Source of the DNA: Alopecurus myosuroides
Taxonomy: Eukaryota > Streptophyta > Magnoliopsida > Poales > Poaceae
Direction of reading: 5' to 3'
Length of the DNA: 64,000 nt
Assembly: GCA_028641055.1 (NCBI GenBank)
Contig: CM054062.1
Coordinates: 231,450,696-231,514,695, forward strand
A program made the translations under genes and the position numbers. Shown here in pieces: positions 21,016 to 32,917 of the stretch (its first letter is position 1; each line of letters starts with the position of its first letter). The notes beneath the pieces are model-generated. The model did not search any database. It was not told where the DNA came from and saw nothing but the letters and a program-made list of their open reading frames with translations.

Positions 21016-23303
21016 TACGTAGCCGTGACATTCAAAGGGGTGTAGAAGGCAAAGATCGAGTATAACTTGTTGTTATAGAACAATGGCGAAGAAGTTGAAG
21101 GGGCGACCGTATAAATTTGGTTCATTCATATTATGTGTTGGATCAATAAAAAAATTGTGATCGCTTCTATTGATTCTCTCACCCAACCAGCACAAGTTAC
21201 AAATATATTTTTACACGACACAACTATGATGTGAGTACAAATGTGTACACAATGTTTTTGGTAGATGTTCCATTATAAGAAAACCATCATCACTTAGTGG
21301 TGCAACATGTACTCATGTTTTTGTTCTCGTTATTGTCGTGGATACAGGTTGATCGAGAGATGTGCATATTTGGCAGGTGCTCTTAAGCCTATATTCTTGA
21401 AAAACTTCATTCCTAGATGGTCTTTTCATGTATGTTCTCCTTACCTTGACTAAAATATTAATACACCTGACGAGTCATGAGTAGCAGTATCAAATACTAT
21501 TGATGCATAGGGATGTTTATTAAGTTGGAGAATTTAATTTGCGAATTTAGTAAGTTAAAGATGTTTTGATTACAATCCTTCATGGCTGAACCTTGCAAGA
21601 TGCAACACCCCACCATTACACTCCAGACGACTAATTCAAGCAAGCTCATGCATTGGTCTGCTATCTTCCCTAGATATTTTCCTTCGGCAGATGGCCAACA
21701 AGTCGTTTAATATCACTGATAACGCTCGAGGTATGTAACCGATCCTTCTCAGTCGAATATGATTTTGCAACAATGGTGGCGCACACTTTTTCTATGATCA
21801 GTGTTCACAAGGGTGATGGCTCGTTTTATGCCTTGTAAGGACGCTAGTGGTTCTGCGGTCTCAGCACTACTATCACAACTTAGTCAAAAGAGAGTTGTAT
21901 TTGAGCTAGGTGGTCACGAATAAAAGCTCTCCAAGAAACTACGGAGATAGTTATACTTGTACTTGAATTCCGACACAGCCTTTATTTAGTTATAAACAGT
22001 GAAGATAACAAGATTTGGCAGCTTTAATTGACGTACGATGAACCACAGGTTCTGACAGTCATCTGGTTCAAGAATACATTTTGGCTTATATCAAGAACTG
22101 AAAACGGTGAGTTGAAATCAAGTGAAAACTATAACAATAAGTAGTCTCTTTCTGTAACATTTGATGAGCGACAACGACCAAAAAATTGTGCTCCCAAAAT
22201 ACATCTTGATGTGCATGGCCAGGAAGTATACAACTATGAGAGAAAATGTATGCCAGTTTGAGGCCAATCTCCTTTTTACTGTTTTTCCTAAACGTATCGT
22301 CATATCTCGATGCCTGAACCACAAGAAAAGGTTTCTAAAATGGAAGAAGAGATGGAAATTTAACTTGCTATTGGTAATTCCAATATATCAGATCAAGATC
22401 CTAAGAGCAGACGAAGCAATCTGAAGTTCTGAACCCGCGGCCGCATTCTGTTACGCGCAGATTGCCGACCAATCCTCTTCAGTTCGCCCAAGCCTCTCGG
22501 TCCCCTTGCAGAAGCCTTCCGTGGTGGAAAGTCGAGTAGCTTGGCAAGTTGTCATCGCGTTTTGCCATGTGCATCCTAGAGAGAATCTTCCGGAAGTACT
22601 GCCGCGGCGCCGCCCTTCTCAAGCTCCTCGACTGCGTTGTCGTTTGCGTCTTCACGGCCACATGTACCTGGTGCAGAGGAAGTTCATGACTGGTGTCCAT
22701 TGATCCGGCATTGCGTCTCTTCCTTCATGTGCTAGTAAGAAACGTCGATCGTGTTTTTAGATGTCGATCTTATTAGCCGAACGTGACGTATGATAATTCT
22801 TGCCAAAATAGAACATTGTTTTGATATAAGGACACAAACGTACTGATTAGTGGTGGTGAGATGGAGGCTGAGGAAGAGGACGGAGTCGTGCTGGGCGTGG
22901 GCGCTGCAGCCGACGAGCGTCCTGCCAGTTGTCGCCGTCGACGTGGCTAACATTGAAGTAAAGCCGCTGCATGCGCACCGGGGCGCAGCCCGGCCATGAC
23001 CATGACCTTGCTCTGCTTCACCATCGGCCGCACCGGCTACGTCTAGCTCTACCCGCTCCCACCCGGCCTGCACGTCTCCGGCCCAGTCTATTCTCCTCGG
23101 CTCAATGAATCATTTGTGCAGCAAACTTGAAATTGAGGCACTGGAATCAGACAAGGTAAGAAGAACGGTAATGCCGCATGCAATGGGAGTGATGGGTTTG
23201 GTTGCGGAAATGGTGCCATACGGTTGTTGCCTTGTTGGTGAGATCGTGTCTTTCGAGATAAAGAAAATGAGATCGTGCCGGTTCGTGAGATGGATAAACA
23301 ACA
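21016..23303. other. Intergenic DNA with no supported gene
   Basis: AT-rich to about 22,430, then more GC-rich patches at 22,430-22,720 and 22,860-23,100 with short open frames on both strands. No domain, splice-consistent gene or repeat end was recognised. The second patch may be a degraded host-gene fragment, but no reading frame is maintained. Confidence 0.5.
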
Positions 23304-23305
23304 TA

Positions 23306-23387
23306 CTCCCTCCGTCCACTTTTATAAGACACACTTCTTAGCATTTCAATAGTAAGAAGTGGGCCTTATAAAAGTGGACGGAGGGAG
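23306..23387. mobile_element. Stowaway MITE, 82 bp, near-perfect hairpin
   Basis: Inverted ends of about 25 bp (ctccctccgtccacttttat and its complement) with TA duplications at 23304-23305 and 23388-23389. The whole element folds into a single hairpin. It lies about 190 bp left of the LINE coding sequence. Confidence 0.9.
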
Positions 23388-23579
23388 TACCAACAACCAT
23401 AACGTGTGCGGGATGGGGGCGCGTCTTTTGATTTTTCCGTGCGGGAGCGAGGCGGGGCTTCGGACGTACCGCAATCACGGACACGCCCTACTCCGCTTTA
23501 ATAGTAAAGATGCTGGAGCCAAAAAATCGTTGCGCAACCCTCTCTGCCATGCTAAACCTCAGGTGTACCCACGCGTCTC

Positions 23580-24506
23580 ATGAATAAGCTATCATTCGAT
23601 ATTGCGTCCTGGAATCTACGTGGGCTCGGTGATTACAACAAATGCATTGATGTTCTGGCTGAAATCATCACTCTTAAACCCCAAATTATGCTAATCCAAG
23701 AAACTAAACTGAAGGACTGTAATCAACTAAAAGCCCAAAATTTCCTCCCCAAATTCTGCAACCAATTTTCCACTCTTCCTGCGGACGGTTCGGCTGGGGG
23801 TCTGATCACTACCTACTCCCCAAAGTTTTTCTCTCTGATAAAAGAGCACACTGGCTCATTCACTCTGTCTTTAACCTTAAAAACATTTACCTCCCTAAAA
23901 CCTATTTTGATAACGAATGTTTACGCACCCACGGCACACGCTCTGAAAAAAGACTCTCTCGATGAACTCATTAGCCTAAAACCAGCTGATAACACCCCCT
24001 GGCTCATCCTTGGCGACTTCAATCTAATGCAATACGCAAACGAGAAAAACAATACCAATTTCCATCAGGTAAACGCCGATTTGTTCAATGCCGCGATCCA
24101 TCTTTTAGCCCTCATCGAACTGCCTCTTCTGGACAGGTCCTACACCTGGACTAACAACCGCCCTAAACCCACTCTTGAGCGTATTGACCGTGCGTTTATC
24201 AACTCAGACTGGAACACGACCTTCCCAAACTCATCTCTCTCTTCTAGAACAAGGTTCCTATCTGACCATGTCCCCCTGGTTGCTTCAATTTCCACTTCGG
24301 TACCTCGACCCATGACGTTCCGCTTTGATCCCTCTTGGGCTGCATTCCCATCCTGCAGGGCCATCGTGCACAGATCATTAATCTCAGCCCAGCCGACAAA
24401 CACAGACGCCGCTAGGGCCCTTACCGCCTTCCTCAAATCTCTGCGCGCAGACCTCAAATCTTGGCGGACCCCCCCCCCCAATACACCATATGGAGAGGAA
24501 CTCTAA
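23580..24506 (+). pseudogene. LINE ORF2, apurinic/apyrimidinic endonuclease domain
   Basis: Starts at an ATG and encodes an exonuclease-endonuclease-phosphatase fold. SWNLRGLG is near the start, then QETKL (catalytic Glu), NVYAPT, LGDFNL (Asp-Asn pair), and SDHVPLV (terminal Asp-His pair). This enzyme nicks target DNA to prime reverse transcription. The frame is lost after a run of 11 C (24469-24479), where a length change shifts the RT part to another frame, ending this frame at 24506. All key catalytic residues are present, but the protein cannot be made as one chain. Confidence 0.85.
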
Positions 24507-25676
24507 GTTCATTATCTCCTACCTAGACATCATTGAGGAGCACAGGACACTCTCTACCCCAGAGAATGCCCTGCGGACGGTGGCCATCAAAATCCTTAGA
24601 CGCGCCATTCGAACCCGTATCTCACAATGCAAAAAGAGAGCTAAGATAAAATTCGCCATCGACGGAGACGAAAATACTAAATACTTCCACGCCTGCGCCT
24701 CTAACAGACTACGTCACAACAAAATCGTCTCCCTCGAACATGGAGGCTCTCAGGTGTCAAACCACTCCCAAAAAGCCCAGATCCTCACCGATTACTTTTC
24801 CAGCCTCATCGGTACAACAGATAACATGACTTGGAACTTCGACCTCGCCACCATCTACCCTCTTTTAGCCCAAGTCCTCAATGACCTCGACCTTCCGTTC
24901 ACGGACGACGAAATTAAAAATGCGTTCCTTGGAATGAACCAAAACGCAAGTCCATGTCCGGACGGTTTCGGCCCCGCCTTCTACAGATATTTCTGGCCTA
25001 ACATCAAAGCGCTAATCAATGACCTTTTCAAACATTTCTTCTATCTCGACTTAGACCTTCGGAGTATTAACAGGTCCTACATGATTCTTCTCTCCAAAGG
25101 TAACGATGCCCGAACTGCTGACGCCTTCCGTCCTATTGCACTTCAAAACTGCCCAATTAAAGCTATTGCTCGTCTTCTAACCAATAGAATGCAGAAAAAA
25201 ATTGTGAATCTTGTCCATAATAACCAGACTGGTTTCATCTCGGGAAGAGGTATATCTGAAAACTTCGTCTTTGCTGCTGACATTTTAAACTGTTGCCACA
25301 AACGCAAAGCCCCTACCATAGTCATCAAACTTGACTTCAGGAAAGCCTTTGACTCAGTTAACTGGAGTTCTCTGCTTAAGATCCTAGCCCACAGAGGATT
25401 TCCCCTCGTTTTGTCGCTTGGATTCATGCCCTTCTGGATACTGGCATGACTGCGGTTCTACTGAACGGGGTGCCAGGGCCGTGGATCAACTGCAAAAAAG
25501 GGCTACGTCAGGGAGACCCCCTCTCCCCCTACCTATTCATAACCGTTGGTGATGTTCTTCAACAAATGATTATTCAAGCCTGCACTAATGGGCTTCTGGC
25601 ACACCCCCTACTGGACGACACTCCCTGCCCCGTTTTGCAATACGCGGAAGACACCCTAATTTTAGTCCGGGCCTCC
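24490..25676 (+). pseudogene. LINE ORF2, reverse transcriptase domain (5' part), frameshifted
   Basis: The RT part carries FAIDGDENTKYFHA, SPCPDGFGPAFY, the FRPIALQN block, TGFISGRGISENF, KAFDSVNW, then after a shift near 25,400 the RQGDPLSPYLF and YAEDT blocks. The usual catalytic YADD appears as YAED, so one of the two aspartates is replaced by Glu. The second shift lies in a C-rich stretch (near 25396-25402). With two frameshifts and an altered active site, it is a dead copy. Confidence 0.85.
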
Positions 25677-26169
25677 TGACGAAGGGATGAACCTTGGACC
25701 TGGCGAATAAGGATACCTGGTCCTAGTCCCAAGACTGAAGCCCAATACGGGAAGCCTTTGGATTACTCTGGAAGGCCCAGTTGAAGCCCACCCGCAATAC
25801 CTTGCGGAATAAGATAGGAAACTTGTAACTGACATAGGTTTAGAGTTCGAGTCCTCCCCGGGTACGGTTTGGGACCTGGCCACCTATATAAGGCCAGGAG
25901 AGCCACCGGGAGAGGACCAAGCAATACCGCATCACCAAGCCTTGAGCTCGAGATCATACTCTCGACTTGAGCAATCCCCCATTGTAACCGATCTATCGGA
26001 TAATATAGATCGACAGAGGCAGGATTAAGGGTTTTACCTCTACGAGGGCCCCGAACTTGGGTAAATCGTGCCTCCTGTCTAGCCGACGATCGCCACCAGC
26101 GTCCACAGGTTCTCCTATTCGAAACCCTATGGGTTCACCCGAGGGACTTGTTGAGATGCAGATTCGACA
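25677..26169 (+). repeat. 5' LTR of the Tat-like element
   Basis: Length 493 bp, TG...CA ends. A TATA-like box (ctatataag) lies at 25884-25892, the likely core promoter. A pol III B-box-like gttcgagtcc lies near 25850-25860. Mates with 38135-38627. Confidence 0.95.
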
Positions 26170-26171
26170 AT

Positions 26172-26189
26172 TGGCGCCGTTTGTGGGAA
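26172..26189 (+). other. Primer binding site of the Tat-like element
   Basis: TGGCGCCGTTTGTGGGAA begins 2 nt after the 5' LTR. It starts with the TGG complementary to tRNA CCA ends and resembles the tRNA-Asp-type PBS common in Tat/Athila elements, with a few mismatches to it. Confidence 0.75.
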
Positions 26190-26604
26190 CGGCGGGCGCT
26201 GGATCTCCGGCGTCTTCGGCTTCATCGACAACCAACTCGCGTTGGAAACCTTCGACTTCGACTCAACCAACCCGATTTGGATCGGATCTGTCGTAGTCAC
26301 CCCTCACTCGCCGGAATCACGCCCGGAATTCAGCAATCTGGAGAAAAGCGTCACCTTGACGTTCGGGAGCTTCAAGTTCTACACCAACAAAGACGGGATC
26401 CTCCACTTCCCTGAAGAATCGGGATCTGAGTCAACTTCCAGCCCAGGAGTTGTCGATTCACGACCCTACTTGGCGAAAAGTGGCGAGTCAATCCACCTCA
26501 ACACCAGCAATTTCCATACCCTCTCTACAGAGGAACCCTCTCGGGTCAGGAAGGCCTTTCGAGTTGCGCCTAGGACTCACAAGCCACGTCTGGCTCAAGT
26601 CTGC

Positions 26605-28061
26605 ATGGCAGGATCGGAACAGCCACCCGGGGAGACTGAACAAAGCGCGAAAGAACGCGCCGAGATCAACGTTTCACGAGACGCCTGGCTCCGAGCAAAG
26701 AAAGCCATCCGCACAAGCAAACCACCTGCAGCCGGGGTCCCACACGAAGATATGGTTGCCTACCACTACCATCTAGTGAGAGCGGCCACTGCTATTAAAG
26801 AAGCTCGAGAAGATCTGGTCGTGCGAAAAAGGATGGCGGACGAGTCAAGCCAACGCCGAGCGGAGCTATCCCTAACACCTTCCATCGGGAACCGCCCCCA
26901 GAAGAAGGGACGCGCCTCGAGAACCGCGACTATGGACGGCGAGTCCTTAAGCGGAATCAGCAAATCACTTATGCGCGTAGACAAAGATGGAAACATCCAT
27001 CTGCAAACTCCCGCAGCCGCGGTACTGGACGCCGCTACCTACATGCAGATAAATCAACCGGGTGAAAACGATCCCCGCGCAGAACAATACAAGCAAGTAC
27101 AAAAAGGACTAGGCATGGTAGTCGCAAAACTCGCCACCTATGATCGCAGGAAGGCGGCCGAACAGAAGGACAAAGAAGCACCCCGTGGACGTAGGGGCAC
27201 ATCACCCTACAAGGAAAAACCGCCCCGCCGAGCACGGGGAAAAGAAGCCCGGCGACGAGGAGATAGCCCGAGTGGCAGCGACAGCAGCCCAAGGGATCGA
27301 GACCGTAGCCGCAACCCGAGAAGAGGTCGAGATCGCAGCCCACGGAAGAATCGAGATCGCAGCCCGCGAGGAAATCGTGATCGCAGCCCGCGAGGAAATC
27401 GTGATCGTAGCCCGCGAAAAGATAGAGACCGCAGTCGCTCGCGGCATCGCAGCAAAGAGCCGAGAGGAGACGCCAATCGAGATGAGCCCGGATACAATGC
27501 ACGATCGTACATCGCCCAACGCAAGGTCGGTAAAGGTCGGGCAGCCAGAAATCGCGCGCGCTCCCCATCCACATCCTCCGATGATGAAGTCTGCGGAGCC
27601 CTATGCTTTACCCGCAGCATCCGCGAAGCGCCGCTACCCAAAAGATTTAAGCTATCCACGGAAGTACATAAATACGACGGTCCGCAGGAGCCTTCTGCCT
27701 GGTTGTCGGATTACCTCACGGCAGTAAAATGCCAACGTGGGAACAAAAATACAGGTATGCAATACCTCAACCTACACCTAGTCGGTGCAGCTCGCAACTG
27801 ACTCGAAGGAAGGCCGAAAGCATGCTACGGGTCCTGGGACGACCTAAACATTGCAAAAATTTCCAAGCAACATACAAACGGCCTGCGACCATCGAGGAGC
27901 TACGGGCTTGCAAGCAGAAAAGTGACGAATCTACTCGCGAATATATTCAGCGATGGACCACGCTAAGGAATACGGCGGGAAATATATCAGAAGAAGTCGC
28001 GGTTGAAGCATTCGCCAAAGGAGCACGGCGAACCTCCTCCAGGGAAGAACTGGGCGACTAG
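26605..28061 (+). pseudogene. Tat-like Gag, with RS-rich repeat; stop and frameshift
   Basis: First in-frame ATG is at 26605; the frame is open further upstream without ATG. The protein has an N-terminal part unlike known domains, then a strongly basic Arg/Asp/Ser block coded by a 24-bp tandem repeat (27325-27444), then the retrotransposon gag domain (KYDGPQEPSAWL, YLNLHLVGAAR). A TGA at 27799-27801 stops the frame, and the rest of the gag domain (KRPATIEELRACKQKSDEST, YIQRW) continues in another frame to 28061. The Gag tail (28073-28275) is in a further frame. It would form the capsid if intact. Confidence 0.8.
27325..27444 (+). repeat. 24-bp tandem repeat coding an RS-like domain in Gag
   Basis: About five units of 24 bp (starts near 27325, 27349, 27373, 27397, 27421), each coding a variant of NRDRSPRG. 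Frames on the opposite strand through this array also stay open; they are by-products of the repeat. Confidence 0.85.
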
Positions 28062-28275
28062 CACCCAAAACCATGGGAGAATTGATGGCCATAGCCGACA
28101 GATGGGCAAACGGCGAAGACGCAGTGCGCAACGAGAAATATTCATCCCCAACACGCGATGATGACCGCCATGGTCGAAAGAAGAGAAGAAAGAACTACGA
28201 CCATGATGATCGAGAAGAATTAGTGGCAGCGGAGTTCACCAAAAATCGCGACAGCGGATATCGTGGAAAACGCGA

Positions 28276-29406
28276 GTGGAAACCAAAGCAAGAAGAAAAA
28301 ACCCCGAGGAGGACCTCGACGGTTACTGCACGCTACATCTATTTACAGATAAGCGCACAGGCAAAATTAAGGCAACACACCTTCTCAAGGATTGTCGAAA
28401 GTTCATCGAAATCCACGAGGCCCTCCTGAAGAAGAACAGAGCAGCCACTAGTCAGGGTTACCCGCAGTTTCCCGGAGGAGGAACTCAAGGATTTCAACAA
28501 CCGCAAGCCCTACCCCCAGCAGGAAACCAAAACGCAATGCTAGCCGCGCTGCCGGCACCACCCGCCCCAAATCAAGGAGCCAGCGGGTACCTGAACCCAG
28601 CAGGTCTCTTCGGCATGATACAAAAAGTCTGTCCATCACGCAGAGTTCAGAAGACAAACACGCGACAACTATGCATGGCTGTGCAGACTCCAACTACAAG
28701 AACTGAGTACCTGAAGATGGCGGAGCATCCGATAACCTTTTCCAAGGAAGATCACCCTCCAAGAGTCTATCGGCCAGGACACGCCGCACTTGTCATACAA
28801 GCACAAATTGGCAATTACGAGCTGGCTCGCGTATTCATGGACGGAGGTAGCGGCATCAACATCATCTACGCAGACACACTCCGGCGTATGAACAAGAATT
28901 TGGATGGACTCGCAGAATCAGAGACATCCTTCCACGGGATAGTTCCAGGAAAAGCAGTCCGTCCACTCGGAATGACCAACCTGGAGGTGGTGCTAGGCAA
29001 CCGAAGCAATTACAGGCGAGAATTCCTCGACTTCGAAGTTGTCGATTGGCCCTCACAATACCACGCCATTCTTGGCCGAACGGCGTTCGCCAGATTCATG
29101 GCAGTACCGCACTACGCGTACCTGAAGCTCAAGCTACCTGGAGAATATGGCACAATCACCATCGACGGCGACTTTCAAAAGTCCAACAAGTGCGACATCA
29201 AATTCAACGAGATCGCTCAATCTTTCGGGATGCAGGAAGAACTAGAGGAAATAGCAAAAACCACGGATCACTCCGTGATGCCCCTCACCAAGAAGAATGC
29301 TCCAGAGCTTGAATTCAACACAAATAGCGGTACCCGCAAGAATCAAGTGCACCCGACGGATTCTGCGAAGACGGCGATGGTGTCCACCACCCTTTCGCCA
29401 GCATAG
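28276..29406 (+). pseudogene. Tat-like gag tail and aspartic protease
   Basis: The open frame begins with a degenerate zinc-finger-like segment (YCTLHL then DCRKF) and a Pro/Gln/Ala-rich linker. The protease follows: the active site is FMDGGSGINI, so the common D-T/S-G is D-G-G, as I recall for other Tat elements. It would cut the Gag-Pol polyprotein. The frame stops at a TAG (29404-29406) but continues in the same frame into RT, so one nonsense codon separates protease from polymerase. Confidence 0.8.
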
Positions 29407-31920
29407 GAAAGCGCGCTCGTCGAACTCCTCCGTGAGTACTGGGAAATTTTTGCCTGGCAGCCCTCAGATATGCCAGGAATACCCAGTGAGTTCGCCGAGC
29501 ACTCACTCGAAGTCTACAAGGACGCAAAACCCATCAAGCAGACCACCCGACGGTTTTCAGAACCTAAGCAGAAAGCGCTTGGAGAAGAGATAAACAGATT
29601 GCTCGCAGCAAAATTCATCAGAGAGATAAAAATATCCACTTGGTTAGCAAACCCAGTGCTGGTCCCAAAGAAGAACACCAACATCCTTCGAGTGTGCATC
29701 GACTACACGTCGCTGAATAAACACTGCCCCAAGGATAACTTTCCCCTCCCGCGAATCGACCAAATCGTGGAATCCACTGCAGGCTGCCAACGCCTCTCTT
29801 TCCTAGACGCCTACTCAGGATACAACCAGATCCGGATGAAGCAGGAAGACGAGGAAAAGACAGCATTCATCACACCTCACGGTGTATACTGCTACACGAC
29901 AATGCCCTTCGGGCTCAAGAACGCAGGCGCAACATATCAGCGCTGCATGCAAAAATGCCTCGCCAAGCTCATTGGCAAGAACGTACAAGTGTATGTTGAC
30001 GACATCGTCATCAAGAACCGAGTAGAAGATACCCTTCTTGACGATATCAAAGAAACATTCGACGCGTTGAACGCATACCGAATCAAGCTCAACCCGACCA
30101 AGTGCGTCTTTGGCGTCCCCGCAGGACAACTTCTCGGGTACCTGGTCTCCGCTCGAGGAATTGAAGCAAACCCGGAGAAGATACAAGCAATCTTGACCAT
30201 TAAGGAGCCCACCAATCTACGCAGAGTCCAACAGCTCGCAGGGCGATTAGCCGCCTTGAGCAGATTCATCGCACGATTAGGCGAACAGGCGTTACCCTTC
30301 TATAAGCTATTAAAGAAGACGGATAAATTTGAGTGGACACCTGAAGCAAAGCAAGCATTTGCAGATCTGAAGCAAACACTACAGAGCAGGCGTATCCTGG
30401 CTACACCACACAAAAGGGAGCCGCTATACCTATACCTAGCCGCAACAAATCATGTTATCAGCACGGCCATTGTCGTAGAAAGACCAGAGGAAGGCAAGGC
30501 ATATGGAGTACAGAGGCCAATTTACTACATCAGTGAGGTCCTTTCGCCATGCAAACAACGATATCCCCACTACCAGAAGCTTGCATACGGAGTCGTCCTT
30601 ACAGATCGAAAGCTTAAACACTACTTCCAGGAGCATACCGTAACGGTGCTAAACGACGCATCACTCGGTACTATCATGAACAATCCTATGGCATCGGGAA
30701 GAATAGCAAAGTGGAGCATCGAGCTAGGCGCCTGGGACATCATCTATGCAGGACGCAATTCCGTGAAGTCACAGGTACTCGTGGAATTTCTGAGCGAATG
30801 GACAGAATTACAAACACCCGGACCGCCGGAATATACGAGTAACTGGATCATGTACTTCGACGGGTCAAAAAGGAATGAAGGAGCTGGAGCTGGGATCGTC
30901 CTAATATCACCGAGAGGAGATAAGTTGCAGTACGTCCTGCGATTGGACTTCCCACCCGATGATCCAACATCAAACAATGATGCAGAATATGAGGCCCTGT
31001 TACATGGAATGAAGATGGCAATTGCATGTGGAGCCACCCGGTTGATGATCTATGGCGATTCTAATCTCATCGTGCAACAGACAATGAAGGAGTGCGACGC
31101 TATCGCAGAAAACATGGTCGCCTACCGAGACATGTACAATCTACTTGAAGGAAGTTTCAAAGGATGCGAGCTGAAGCACATTGCGAGATCTAGCAACGAA
31201 GAGGCAGACAGGCTGGCAAACATGGGGTCCACAAACACACCCATACCGCCCGGAATATATTTTGAAAGGATAACCAAGCGTTCAGTCAAGGTCAAGAAAA
31301 CTGCTGAAGCACCCACCAGATTGGAGACAGAGGTCAGCCCGCAAATTGCTATCATCGAGCTCAGCCATGGCATCTCACGACAAGTTTTTCTGGTCGATCC
31401 AGTCTGGACGCAGAAATATCTCGACTACTTGTCCGCCAAACAGCTCCCAGCAGACCCTCGCGAGGCTCGACAAATAGTTAGACACATCAAATCTTTTCGG
31501 GTACTCAACGGCGAGTTATACAAGCAAAGCATCTCAGGCATACTGCAAAGATGCATAACACCCGAAGATGGCAAGGAATTGCTACGAGACATACACCAAG
31601 GAGATTGCGGACATCACGCCAGTTGGAAAGCAATAGTGGGCAAAGCTTTTCGAGTAGGATTTTACTGGCTTACAGCGGCCAGAGACACAAAGGAATTGGT
31701 CGATAGGTACAACGCTTGCCAGCAATTCGCACCCAAACCACACGCTCCCGCTACAGAGTTGCATATGATACCTATCGCCTGGCCCTTTGCACAATGGGGG
31801 CTGGATATGGTAGGGCCATTACGCAAGTCTACACCCGGTGGATACACATACTTGCTGGTGGCAGTCGACAAATTTACGAAGTGGATCGAAGCAATGCCAG
31901 TGACCTCGGCTAGCGCCTAG
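29407..31920 (+). pseudogene. Tat-like reverse transcriptase, dual RNase H and N-terminal integrase
   Basis: This continues the protease frame after the TAG at 29404. The RT has FLDAYSGYNQI and the catalytic YVDD (29992-30003). The first RNase H is degenerate: the segment LYLYLAATNHVIST has Ala where the first catalytic Asp is expected. A second RNase H (about 30843-31230) keeps its acidic set: YFDGS, NNDAEYEAL, YGDSNL, NEEADRLA. The integrase zinc region (HQGDCGHHA, RYNACQQF) lacks the first Cys of its CxxC. The core begins with WGLDMVGP. The frame ends at TAG 31918-31920 inside the integrase core. Confidence 0.85.
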
Positions 31921-32685
31921 TGCGCCGTCAAATTCCTTGATTCAATCGTCTGTAGATTTGGCGTACCACACAATATCATCACCGACAATGGCAACAACTT
32001 CACGGCAAAGGAAACACATCAATTTTGCGAAGAAAAGGGAATCATCTTCAAATTCGCTTCAGTGGCTCATCCGCAAACCAACGGCCAAGTCGAACGATCC
32101 AACGGATTAGTTTCGGCTGGTATCAAGAAACGACTACTCGATCGCCTACATCCAGCAGCGGGACACTGGGAAGAAGAGCTATCCTCCGTGCTATGGAGCC
32201 TCCACACAACTCCTAATCGATCCACAAACTACACACCATTTTTCATGGTATACGGGGCTGAAGCAGTCCTTCCCGAGGACGTCAGATTCAGCGCCCCACG
32301 GGTCGTTGCTTACAGCGAAGAAACTTCTAACAGGGCACTCGCAGACGATATGGACGCACTCGACGAAATACGTGACATTGCACTCGCAAGATCCGCAGTA
32401 TACCAACAGTCGTTGCGAAACTATCACAGTCGCCGAATACGACACAGAGCCTTCGTGGTGGGAGATTTGGTGCTACGGCTCAAGCAGAAAGAAGGACACA
32501 AGCTCGAACCACCATGGGAAGGACCCTTCATAATACACGAAGTTATCCCAGGTGGCGCCTATCGACTGAAGAACCCGGCGACTGGAGGCGTCTACTCCAA
32601 CCCATGGAATGTTGCACACCTCCGCAAATTCTATCCCTATATTTACCTTACTCATACAAATAAGGCTATACTAGCCATCTTGTAG
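31921..32685 (+). pseudogene. Tat-like integrase, C-terminal part
   Basis: Same frame as the upstream polymerase after the TAG at 31918. It carries the second and third catalytic residues (ITDNGNNF and NGQVERSN) and the C-terminal GPF/Y-like module (PWEGPFII, then GAYRL). It joins cDNA to the target if intact; here it is separated from the catalytic first Asp by a nonsense codon. Confidence 0.85.
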
Positions 32686-32917
32686 CCCGAAACACATGAC
32701 TTCAGTCATTTCAATTAATATACATGGTTCTTCAACCATAGCCACTCGCAATCCCCATCCCTACATGCTAAAAAACAGGTACACACCCCAAAAAAAATAC
32801 ACGGGGGCTACGCCTAAACTTAGCACAACAGGAATAATTTCATATATACAATGTTACACACAAGATAGATGCCTTACAAAGATTTGAGCAACTATACAGG
32901 ATACATACATCCTATGA

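Larger units (their letters stand above)
23580..25676 (+). mobile_element. LINE, segment 1 of 3 (endonuclease and most of the RT)
   Basis: First piece of a plant L1-type non-LTR retrotransposon. It continues at 38628 and again at 58635, after two LTR retrotransposon insertions. The last codons before 25677 join in frame with those after 38627 when the CCTCC duplication is counted once. No gag-like ORF1 with a zinc knuckle precedes it, so the element is probably 5'-truncated; the exact 5' border and its target duplication were not found. Confidence 0.9.

Noticed and set aside
27035..27727. Arg- and Ser-rich frames on both strands beside the Tat gag
   Set aside because: They are by-products of the 24-bp RS-coding repeat; the gag frame is supported by the gag domain downstream.
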